NCBI GenBank assembly: GCA_003116995.1
Contig: BDSL01000054.1
Coordinates: 600,237-664,236 of the forward strand
DNA: 64,000 nt
Direction: 5' to 3'
Source of the DNA: Yamagishiella unicocca
Taxonomy: Eukaryota; Chlorophyta; Chlorophyceae; Chlamydomonadales; Volvocaceae
A model generated the notes under the pieces. The model did not search any database. It had not been told where the DNA came from and worked only from the letters and a program-made list of their open reading frames with translations. Made by a program: the position numbers and the translations under genes. Below, piece after piece: positions 13,413 through 23,816 of the stretch; the first letter of the stretch is position 1, and each line of letters opens with the position of its first letter.

Positions 13413-14912
13413 TTTCGCTGATCCCCGAAACACGAAGTTATGATCACTGTTGTTGTTTTGGACTTTCGTCCGCGCTGTTTTACCTGTCGGGCGTTGGCTG
13501 GCTGGATACGTACGTAGATAGGGTTATAAATAGATATGCTTCTAGGCGGCAGAGGCAGTATCCAACAGATCGAACCGACTGGTAGTGGCTGTGCGGTCAG
13601 CTATGCATGCATATGTCAGCAGCGTCCCACAAGCATAGCGACTATGGCCGTCATTCGCCGTTGCGTTGCGTTCACTCGCCGACACTCGCCATTGCGTTCA
13701 TGATCGCACTGTACGCCGATACACGCTGGGCGCCTCACACGTCACACCGTTGCAGGCGCTCGTATGTGCCATGGCCTGCTGGTGATCTGCGTCACAGCTC
13801 GCCACTGGATGGGGCGGCGGTCCATAACAGCGTTTTCAGGGCAACCTGGCATCGCTGTTGTAGTATCGTCGCCAGCCGGCAAGAACGAGCCTGGTGAATG
13901 ACGACATTATAGCCATGGCTGGATGAAGGCAAGCCTTACTTGCCAAAGCCAATAAGCTCGTTGCAACGAACCCGCAACGTTGATCATATTTGCGGCTGTC
14001 CTGACTGCAGCTTAAGACACGCGTGCATGCGTACTTTTGTCCTCACAGCGATTCTTGATTTTGACCACACCCGCAGAGCCACGCTCCCAGCTAGGGCTGG
14101 ATAAGAGTACCGTACGTCGCGAGTCCGCACAGGCCAACATGGCGTAATCGCCCAGGTTGAGAGTTAGATCCATTCTTCAGGATTCTTCCTTCGGTCATTG
14201 TTTCTCCTACCTCACGGCGCTTACAGGTACGCACGGGCCCAAACCAACTCGTAAATGAGTGACCTGTGCTTTCGACATGACATTTTAAAGGGTTTAATGA
14301 GAGCAATAAATTCGAATGGGAAGCGCTTTTACTGCACATTTGGGTTTTGGTGTCCTGTGTTTTTGTCGGACGCTTGCGTCGACTCCAGTAAATGCCTCGG
14401 ACACTTCTGGAAGTATGGAATCTGAAATTAACACCTTGGTTAACCAATTATTTAGCACATCTCAGGGACCTATCTTCGCTTTTATGTATTGTTCGTGGAA
14501 CTTGCTTGTTGCTCTAACCCCGCCCCTTGCCGACGGGCATTTAGAGTACGCAATCCCCTTGTATTACCGTGTATTGGCGCTGCTTTAAGCTTATTTGGTG
14601 TTCGCTATAGGACGCCGTGTACCGGCGGTTAATGCGGTTATGTAGGCGGGGCCACATGGACAGACGTGTATTGTAAGCGCACTTACCAGGAAGAACTCAC
14701 CTCGAATAAAACAAACAGCGAGAATTTGTTTTCACGATATGAACGCGGACTCCTGAGTACTACTGATTCCAAACCCTTGTGGGACTATATCCTTACCGGA
14801 CGTAAATACAAAGCTGTCAAACTAACAGGCCACTCACGAAGCAAACGGAAGTGTATAGATGTCATTGGCGTGCAGGGATGGTGGATGTCTCGACTGGGGC
14901 TGTATCCAGGCC

Positions 14913-16858
14913 ATGGCCGCAGCAGTGAGAACCGAACGACCCCCGGGGAAGAAACGGTGCCTTAGCGAGGATACTACTGAAAACATTGGCCTGAAACGGG
15001 GGATGACAAGTGTACAAGCAACGGACAGTCTTACCCGGTAGGTCACCGTCGATTGTTGTTCGTGTATCGTGAAGCTCTCTCCCTCGCACAGCTAACCTGC
15101 TATGGCATTTCAAACTGAACATCCTTTTATGATACGTGCAGCACGGGGTCGATGCCCTGCCCGTCCAATTTGGGGTTTGACGACGCAGCGCGGCAGCGAG
15201 GGCAGCGCGACAGTGCAGCATTGCTACGCTTGTTGCGCCTCCGAGTTGACCAACAAATGTCCATGTCCAGGGCGATGTCCAACCACCTCGGCGGACTCCT
15301 TATCCAGGTGACTTGTTGTCAGCACAGACAATCGAAGTTCACATCCGTCCCGACTATCCGCGCGTTAGCACGCAAGATTTATATATTGCGTTGCTGTCTA
15401 TCGGAATGCACTTGATGCGCGCTTCTCCGGCCCTTGCGCAACTCCGTGACGGCCTGACTGACACACTGTTGTTACCTGTTTGGGTTTCTGCAGGCGCAGG
15501 GCATGCAGAACCTCCTAGTGACTGCTCTCTCCACCTTGGATGCTCCGCCTGCGAAGCGATGGCGCGGCGATGACCGGAAGCATGTCGCTCCGCCGCTGGA
15601 CATGCATCTGGCCTCCCGACAATCAACGCCGCCCCTGGACGTCGCAGCACCACTGACCGAAACCGATATCACACCAATCGCAAACCGTTGTGAAGAGTGC
15701 AACTCTAGCGGCGGGGCCCCGTCTCCAAAGACGCAGCCCCAACAGCCATGGCGAGCCTCCCTGCTGCCCTCCAGCTCGTCTCTCAACTCGACAATGCCCG
15801 CAACTCCTTCATCCCCGGGCGCCGCGGAGCCGGCTGCGGTGAACACGACCCAAGGCGACAACAGCTCCGCTTCTCTCCGCGCTCGCTCCGACGATTGTTC
15901 TGCGGCGGGCCTCAGCACCGAAGCGCTGTATCGTCTGGTTCAGGCGCGCGGCTCGGAGCTCTTGGCCGTTCACTTGGCCCTGGCGGCGGCCACAAAGACT
16001 GCGCCCTCGGCACCGCCAGCAGCACCGCCAGCAGCACCGCCAGCAGCACCGCCAGCAGCACCAGCGGCTGCCGCCGCTGGTGCCTCTGGACGCGCCAGCA
16101 GCGCCAGCAGCGCCAGCCTCCGCCGCTCGTCCTCTGCTGGCGGCTTTCCACCTGTCACTGCTGCTGTGTCCAGCGCTTCAGCGCTCCCAGAAGCCGCCGG
16201 CAGCCCCTGCGCCGCCCCGCATCACCACACTTCGGGAGAGGGCGGGCTTAAGCTGCCGTCTGGGTACGCGCCCGCTGCACCCACCATCAGCGCGCCAGCC
16301 AAGGCCCCAAGCCCCGCGGATCAGGCGCCCGTGGAGCAGGCGCTGACGTGGCACCCCGCCGCCCGCGCCATACCAGGCAGCGCCGCACTAACCACGCAAG
16401 CAGCTACCGGCGCTGTCAGCGGCGGCGCCCTTGCAGCCACCGGCGCGGTTGTCCAGCAGGCGCCAGATCGCCACCGCCGCAGCTCCCTGGACCTCCTGTT
16501 CCACTCGGCAGCAGTCGGGGCCGCCTGCTGCTGGCGTGACTGCCTTCCGCCGCTGAACCCCGTCGAGGAGTCCTGCGGCTACTGCGGCGGCGGTGGCGGT
16601 GGCGGCGGCGGGCTGGTCTCTGGATCCTTGAGCCGCAGTAGCAGCGCGGAGACCTCTCTGCTCGGCAGCTGTCCCATGCCGCTAGGCGTGGGGCCGGACA
16701 GCGATCCCGCGGGTGCAGCGGCTGCGGCGACCTCGGTGCTGGACGCCCACTGGTGGCGGCGGTGCTCGCCCCCCGCGCAGAGCCAGCAGCCGCAGCACGT
16801 GGGAGGTGGCGCCAGGGATGGTCGCGCCGCGGTCGGCGAATTCGGTTACGATTTGTGA
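14913..16858 (+). CDS. Coiled-coil, Ala/Ser/Pro-rich protein (551 aa), unidentified; HSF-oligomerisation-like segment
   Basis: Three exons: 14913-15037, 15142-15307, 15494-16858. Donor CCCG|GTAGGT and acceptor TGCAG|CAC join in phase 2; CCAG|GTGACT and CTGCAG|GCG join in phase 0. I chose the ATG at 14913 (GGCCATGGCC) over 14859 because its context is better. Residues ~55-110 form an amphipathic stretch across the exon 2/3 junction (RDSAALLRLLRLRVDQQ, then LGGLLIQAQGMQNLLVTAL). This resembles the HR-A/B trimerisation region of heat-shock factors, and a basic PPAKRWRGDDRK segment follows. The rest is low complexity: Ala-Pro repeats, Ser-rich stretches, a Gly9 run. No HSF DNA-binding domain is seen upstream. 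It could be a truncated or divergent HSF, or an unrelated coiled-coil protein. The gene structure is well supported; the function is not. Confidence 0.7.
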
Positions 16859-16926
16859 GCTATGTGCGGCCCGGGAGCAGCTGCTGATGCTGATTAGTCG
16901 CAGCCAGCGGACGGGGGGGGAGCGGG

Positions 16927-16957
<31 letters not shown>

Positions 16958-18300
16958 ATGGCAACGATAAGAAGCCCTTACGCAGGGGTTTACGTCGGTT
17001 AGCTAGCACAGTGATTAGGAGCGAACGCGAGTGCTGCAGGTGTTCCTGTGACCGTCCGTGACCTTACTGCCGGGTCAGGGCGACAACGCAGATTATGTGC
17101 TGCTGGGCAGAGGCGCGCGCGTGACGTCGTTTGCAGCTGCTTGCGCTGGGTAGCAAGGTCGAAGCGTAGCCGTCGGCGTGCGACGCCAAAGACGCGGTTT
17201 TAGGAGGTCTTTGTTCTAGGCGGCGCTCAACCAGGGATGCATGCGGTCATGCTTCATCTCAGGTTGCTTGGCACCTATTCTTTCATTGGCGCTGGGTTGT
17301 CCTCTGTTGTTTGTGACCCAAAGGGAGGTGCTCGTGTGGTTGTACCGGGGCTCGTGCCGATCGCTGTGGTTCGGTCCTCACCGGGAGCGTCGTGTAGGGG
17401 CTTTTATTTGCTTGACCAGCGCGCGTGTATACTAGGGACGTGGACTGTGGTGGCCAAGACCTCCTCGTTGTCGCAAGCACCCATCGCTCGTACACCCTAC
17501 TGTCAGCGAGGTGGTGCGTGTTCTTCCTTGTTCGGCGCGTCCCTTGCGAGGCCTGGGCTCAAAATAAAAAAGCCCACCGCCCGCGAATCCGTCGCAAGCT
17601 TCATTTCTTCAGCTTCGCGGCCGAAAATCGGTCGCCTGCTTTCTACGTGGGGCCATGCGGAGGTGGCGGGCGCGACCGCGGAAGCTGGCGTTCCTAGAGC
17701 AACATCCCGCCCGTTTCCACCTGCCTTTGTCCTTGTATTTTCTGTGGTAGCTATCAGCGAAGCGGGCGATGCCTACAGCTAACACGTTACCAGGAACCTC
17801 GTGCGTTACGGACACCCAAGCGTCCCTCCACGGAGCGTTAGGAGGCGACTCTCCGCAGCTGCTTGTTTCAGCGACGTAGGTACATCGTGGGTGCAGTCAA
17901 CGGCTTGCTAATTCGTCGTGTCAACCATTGGATTTTGGTTTCCGTCAGTTTGAAGTTTGAGCAAGAGTTTGGACAGAGGGTTAACAGAACATCGCGCGCG
18001 CTTGGACCGACCGCTGTTTACCTGAACGGGGTTTTTGTTTTTTGGGGAGCTTTGGTTTTTCATGCGAAACGGCCCAGCGTTCTGTTGGATTTGTCCGCAT
18101 CGTGAATTGCTTGTGCCAGGTTTCCAAGAGAAGGTGTGCGTGACTGGCTCCCTGGGCGAGGCGGGATGTGCGTTTGTCGTGGTGAGGTGCTTTAGATGCC
18201 TTCGACGACTGGGCTGGCTCGGCCAGGTTTTACCATTACGAGGTAGTAGACCCGCAGTTTTACGGACTGCTTATTTATGTAACATCAGACGGTGAGACGC
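16859..18300 (+). other. Probable long 3' UTR of the 14,913 gene
   Basis: No coding frame. The DNA turns T/G-rich on the plus strand after the stop, as in volvocalean 3' UTRs, and the first TGTAA downstream is at 18,278. A short CAG run is at 16,929-16,952. Confidence 0.55.
18278..18282 (+). terminator. TGTAA polyadenylation signal
   Basis: First TGTAA after the stop at 16,858. TGTAA is the standard poly(A) signal of Chlamydomonas and Volvox nuclear genes. Confidence 0.5.
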
Positions 18301-18468
18301 CACCATATCGACGTAGTGCGTCCCGTTTGCTTAGGCAGTTGTAGGGTCAGCAAGGGCGACCCCGACAGCTTAAACCGCCCATTTGGCATGCTCGCACGGC
18401 AGGCACGGCGGCTGGGCTCTGTGTTACGTACGATGTAGAACCCATCTAACAATTGCCTTAACGTTCGG

Positions 18469-18550
18469 GTCTGGAGCCCCTTTATGTTCGGGTCTGGAGC
18501 CCCTTTATGTTCGGGTCTGGAGCCCCTTAATATTCGGGTCTGGACCCCAT
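18469..18550. repeat. 23-nt tandem array, 4 copies
   Basis: Unit GTTCGGGTCTGGAGCCCCTT followed by TAT. The fourth copy has diverged (ATTCGGGTCTGGACCCCAT). Confidence 0.9.
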
Positions 18551-18769
18551 TTGTACAGTTACTACTAAGGCCATTACGGCGTGCACTATAATGCGCCAAC
18601 GGCTCAGCTCCAGGCTGCGTCACACCCGGGGGTGGGGGCAGCAACAGCGGGTCATAACTGTAACCGACCGGCCTTGCCCAGCCGATGTCCCATGGGCAAA
18701 GCCTTGCGGCTCACGTCACACCTCAATATCACACCTCCACGTGCCTCTCCTGCGCGGTGCAACGCCTTG

Positions 18770-18810
18770 GGTTCCAGACCAAGAGGTAGAACCATCGGGC
18801 GCATCGCCTT
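18770..18810 (-). repeat. Sixth copy of the 45-bp dispersed repeat
   Basis: GGTTCCAGACCAAGAGGTAG followed by AACCATCGGGCGCATCGCC, inverted relative to the copies at 12,301 and 12,415. Confidence 0.8.
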
Positions 18811-21800
18811 GTATGAGGCCAGCAGTGTGCCGTACATGTGGAGGCGCCAGCGGTGGGGGTGCGGTCCTGATTGGCCGCATGTTTTGCTCGAATATACGGC
18901 TATTGTACGATCGATGTAGGGCTAAATCGAGTCATCACTGATCTAAGGGAGGTCATACCTGTGTTTGAGCTGCTGGTCAGCCAGGTTAGCCGTTCCCCTG
19001 GCTGCGACCGTATTAGGAGCTTTATCAGGCACCTGGCTGGGGCCGTATTAGGAGCTTTATTAGGCACGTTAATCGCTTCCCCACGCGGAGTGTCGTGTCT
19101 CAATGGGTAATTAGTTTCACGCCATGGCCTGGGTGTGTGTGTGTGAAAACCGTTTTACGCGACGGGACTGGATGGCCGGGGGGGGTTACCGGTATGCCTC
19201 AACTTACAATGGCAGTGATCCGCAGGCAGCCATATACTGCCGAGCAGCGTGGCTGGTGAGTCACGCTGCATCAAGTAGGCTGGATCGTGGGTCAGCGGAA
19301 TAAGGCCCGGCTAGCCCTGACCAAACCTGTGGCCCATAGCCGTGATCGCCTCAGGTGGCACTCTAGGTTGGTACCGAGAATGAAAGGCTCGTGCCCGTGA
19401 GGCAACAGCACTCGAACGATCCATGGTTGTCTCCGTAGCATCGTTCAGGAGCAAACGCTGACGACGTTATCAGAGGCTGTGGATACTTAATTACTTATCC
19501 CCCAAGGGCGAGCGCCACGCGTTGCGTTGACGCTGCCGCAATATATGCCAGCCAGCCTCGCCCTGGAGCCAGCGTACTGCAGGAGGTCCGTCCCTGCGTC
19601 GCTCCTTTTGCCCAACCCAACCGCCGCAACCAACAGTAACAAATGCGCGCCCCCAGCCAACTAATCAATCAACCGCCAACACTCGCAGTGTACACGCCCT
19701 TTCAACTCGGCCTGCCCAAACCAAATGCATGATGATCGTACAGCACAAATGCATCGTGAAGGACGCCAAGCGCACCAAAACGGTTGTATCGGCTTACTGG
19801 AAGCCGTATCGTGCCGTATGATGTTGCGTAGGCGTTACGAGTTGCGCGGACAAGTTCTGCGTCTAGGGATTTGCGTGTACGGCACAAGTTCAACTGCCAC
19901 GACCGATACGCCTCTAATACTGCTCAAACCGTTAGCCCTTACCCGCCCCGAACTCACCCGCCCCGGAAATCGATTCTAAGACCGAACCGCCCCGTCCATT
20001 TCCATGTGTTTCACCCAGCTCATCCCAAGGTGAAACAAAGAGCTCTGACAAACCGTCGCCACCAACGCCGTTCTCGCCCGCGAAATGCTTACCTAGACCG
20101 TACCCCCGACCGAGAATGCCAAAGCCGGTATTGGTGTTTGCGAAACCTCCAAACAACGCAATTTCGTAACCAACGATCGAGCCCCACCGCTCGACCCCGC
20201 CCCGCTGCCCCCAAGTTCAGTTAGAACCATCGCACGGCACCAGGACAACTAGACCCGTAACAGCCCGCCACGGCTGCCGCAAGCCTCTCAGCCCCAAAGC
20301 GACTCCGCCCGGCGCTGCCGCAACACCCCCTTGCGACGAATGGCCGCCAATCCTCGTCGCCGCCACCATCATGATCATCATCGTACGCGTTAGCACCGAT
20401 GCGCTGCAGTGATATGGTTTGTCCTACTAACGTGCACTGCAGCCATTGTTTGAATGTGCGCACGCGCCGCACGTAGCCGCGGGCACAGCGCACCCTCCAT
20501 GCCCACTGCCCGTGGCTTCTGCCGGCAAACGGTCGGGGGCCGTCCTGTGGCCTGGATGTGACGGCGGGGAACCCTACATACCCCCGCCCGTTGTCCCTCA
20601 AAACCCATCACCCAACCAACTGGGCCATCCTCATCCGGGCCAGTTCCGACCTCCCATGCAAGGTTCTTGGTCACAACCCACAGCGCGCACGCTAAAAAGT
20701 CCTCACAAACCTGAACACGTCGGTCACTCCCCGCCCCCAATAACGTAGCCGCCGGTTACCGTTTGACAGGCTGGCTCGCTCCACATCCGGAGGCTAGTAG
20801 TCACGCAAGGCGCGACGCGTGCGACGCGTGCGGTGACTTGACGCCACTCGAAGCCCACCGCACGATACACGGCTTAATCAGCACGCGCGGCTGCACATCC
20901 CGCACGTTCGACCGAACTCCGCCTCCGATGGCACAAAACACACCGAGCCGAGTCATAACCGGTGCCAAACATGATATGGGCGCTAGGCAGGACCGGGCCG
21001 CCGGCCACCAAGTCCCCAGTCTCCACGGCGGGTCCCCCACTCCACGATCACAGCGGTGCACACGGCGCCGCTTGCCCTCAACGAAATCGCCCCCGCGGCA
21101 TCCTGCGGCGATGGCATTCCCACACTCCCGTTGCCGCCCCAATACACGCCGACTCGACTCGCCATCGCCTCAGCCCGGCTCCGTTCGCATCCCCCACGGC
21201 CTGCGGGACGCCATCCCGCAAGGACGGCGCGCCTGCAGCCCGCCAAACACACGCCCCGAACCGCTGGCGCCAGTGACTCCACACACACCTACGCTGGGGC
21301 GTGTGGCTTCGCTGCGCGGCGTGAAGCCGCCAGCAGCACACCGGGTCACATGCACGTGACCAGCAGGCAAGAAGCATGCCGGGCACTGGCCGTGGAAACA
21401 ATACCGGACTGAGGGGCGGTGGGCCGCCTGCTGTCGTACATCCAGCGTCCCACCCGCCCGCCCCCCTCTGGGTTGCACTGCCATTTGCGTCCGCGGCGGT
21501 GGGCGGGGTGGTGTGTATGAGAGGAAACCCGTGGGTCGGCACTGGCCGGGGTGGGGTAAGGGGGAGACAGGTGCGCAGAGTACCCAAACGACACGACGTG
21601 CTTCTGCGACCCTGGGTGCGCGCCCACCACCGTCCGCCCAATCATATCGCCGGGGCATGGCTGTGAGTCTCCCCCACCCATCTCAGCAGCAGCAGCAGCA
21701 GCGGCGTCGGCGGCGTCGGCAGCAGCAGCGGCGTCGGCGGCAGCAGCAGCGGCGCGAGGAGCCTGGAAGGCGCCGCCAAGCCAGCTGCGCAGGTTAAGCG

Positions 21801-22217
21801 TTAAGGGTTTTACCAGCCCCTCGCCAAAAGTTGTCATGAATACATTTCGCAATCGAAGTGAGAGAATACTGCCAACAAAAAAGCGTCATGGGTACCCCAC
21901 AGAGCGTCCATTCGAGTGTGCGCTGGGAAAGCGCGCCGTTGACGCAGGCCGCTGTGGCGGTTGGCGGTTGCGCCGACAAGCCAACTAGAGTTCCGGTGCT
22001 GGGGTCTGCCCTCGACGGGCCCTCCCCGCTTCGGGCCCCACTCCTCGCCTCGCCCCCCTCCTAGTCCCCGGGTCTCCTCCCCCCCACCACCCTCCGCCCC
22101 ACGCAGGGCGGAAGGCGCACCGCGGTTTGCAGGCTGTAGCAGCACGAGGCGGCTCCGGGTGACGCCCGATTGCCCCCGCCAGAGCGCTCGTCCGCTTGTG
22201 CACCTCCTTCCTCACCG

Positions 22218-22291
22218 CAGTTCGGGCACGAAGCATCAATTTGGGCACGAAGCATCAGTTTGGGCACTAAGCATCAGCACGAAGCATCAGC
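22218..22291. repeat. Short tandem repeat of a GCACGAAGCATCA core
   Basis: GGGCACGAAGCATCA recurs about every 21 nt (one copy reads CACTAAGCATCA), then a shorter GCACGAAGCATCAG follows. Confidence 0.85.
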
Positions 22292-23174
22292 TTCTTGCCC
22301 CCTTCATCCGTTCCATCCAACCCTCCTTCATGGCCCCTTCTGAGCCCCGCTTAAACCCCCATAATAACGCTGCCCTTCCCCCCTAACAACGCCGCCCCCT
22401 CCCCACCGCTGCCTCCGTCACGGCATCTGATGACCCCATATACACCTCCCGCCTTCCCCTTCCCCCCCAACCCGCCACCCCGCCACATCCCTGAATCCCC
22501 ACCACCTACTGTACGGCACCGCCCACTGTCAATAATACATACTTATTCTCCCTCCTCGGGACCCGGGCTCATTGGCGACTCGTGGGTCGGCCTCAGGCCC
22601 TCTCATTACGTACAATCAACGGGCACCAGGTGGGACGAGCGCCGGGTGCTGGACCCCACAGCCTCCGCCCCAGCAGCGGCGGTGTCCTGCTCAGCCCCAC
22701 CTGCATGGTATTGCACCACACCGTACCCCTCCCCTTCGATATTGCACCACACCGTGCCCCTCCCGTGGTTCCGTGCCGCAGCATCTTTCCAGGAGGCGGC
22801 GGCGGCTGCGGCAGCGCCATCCGCGCGGCGGCGGCCGCAGGGGCGGGACAGCCGCCCCCCTGGGAGCGAGCGAGCGAGGCGTGGACAGCTGCTCGTTAAG
22901 TTGCACACGCGCACATGCGTTCATTTGGAATGCGACGTCCTCGTCCCGCACCAGGACCGCACCGCGCTGCGGCTGCTGACCCACGCGGCGACCTATGGAA
23001 GCTCCTCGCCCCCCCCACTTCTTCTCCTTTGTCGTCTGCACGGGTTTCGCCGCGTCCCCGCCGCCCCGCCCCGCCCCCGCGACCCCGGAGCTCTTCCGGT
23101 TGCGGTGCACGGGGGTTCACTCCGCCACTCCCCGCTACCCTCCATGGGCGCCCAGCAGCGGAGAGGCCGCTCCA

Positions 23175-23655
23175 GGCGGGCCGGGGGAGCAGCTCCAGGG
23201 GGGCCGGGGAAGCAGCTCCAGGGGGGTCGGGGGAGCAGCTCCAGGTGGGCCGGGGGAGCAGCTCCAGGGGAGCCGGAGAAGCAGCTCCAGGGGGGCCGGG
23301 GAAGCAGCTCCAGGGGGGCCGGGGGAGCAGCTCCAGGGGGGCCGGAGGAGTAGCTCCCAGGGGGGTCGGGGGAGCAGCTCCAGGGGGGCCGGGGGAGCAG
23401 CTCCAGGGGAGCCGGGGAAGCAGCTCCAGGGGGGGCCGGGGGAGCAGCTCCAGGGGGGCCGGCGGAGCAGCTCCAGGGGGGGCGGAGGAGCAGCTCCAGG
23501 GGGGCCGGGAGAGCAGCTCGAGGGGGGCCGGGGGAGCAGCTCCAGGGGGGGCGGAGGAGCAGCTCCAGGGGGGCCGGCGGAGCAGCTCCAGGGGGGCCGG
23601 GGAAGCAGCTCCAGGGGGGCCGAGGGAGCAGCTCCAGGGGGGCCGGGGGAGCAGC
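23175..23655. repeat. 23-nt GC-rich minisatellite, about 21 copies, just 3' of the kinase stop
   Basis: Unit GGGAGCAGCTCCAGGGGGGC followed by CGG, with variants such as GGGGAGCCGGAGAAG. It lies downstream (minus strand) of the kinase stop codon. It produces long Gly/Ser and Pro/Leu shadow frames on both strands that are not genes. Confidence 0.95.
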
Positions 23656-23816
23656 GCGACCACTTCTTCGGCGCGGGTGCAGGGGTGGTGTGCACGCCCG
23701 GCGGTGCGCTGTGGCGCCCTTGCTTGCTTGCTTGTTTGTTTTTGGGAAGATGTGTCAAGTTCGCAGGAACAGGAGCAACCAGCAGGTCGGCGGTCTGCAG
23801 ACAGACCCGGGGTCGA

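Larger units (their letters stand above)
8570..14850. other. Gene-poor intergenic region
   Basis: No frame here can be joined into a convincing gene. The DNA is less GC-rich than the flanking genes. It holds the 23-nt array at 10,376, five copies of a dispersed repeat between 12,300 and 13,312 and a 39-nt direct repeat at 13,337. An isolated TATA-like stretch near 13,521 has no gene attached. It probably contains the EAF1 promoter at its left edge and the promoter of the 14,913 gene at its right edge. Confidence 0.6.
18300..23816. other. Gene-less region; part is the 3' flank of the kinase gene
   Basis: No frame joins into a gene. One dispersed-repeat copy (18,770-18,810), small direct repeats and the 23-nt array at 23,175 are present. 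From about 19,900 to 23,800 the plus strand is C/A-rich, meaning G/T-rich on the minus strand, as expected for a 3' UTR reading leftward from the kinase stop at 23,817. The first clear TTACA (TGTAA on minus) I found is at 19,204, which would imply an unusually long 4.6 kb UTR. A minus-strand Ala-rich stretch at 21,640-21,790 is not supported as an exon. Confidence 0.45.

Noticed and set aside
13515..13535. TATA-like GGTTATAAATAG
   Set aside because: The nearest supported start is about 1.4 kb away; no gene can be tied to it.
20221..21852. Minus-strand frames, including an Ala/Asp-rich one, as extra kinase exons
   Set aside because: The kinase already has a stop at 23,817 and these frames show no splice continuity or conserved motif.
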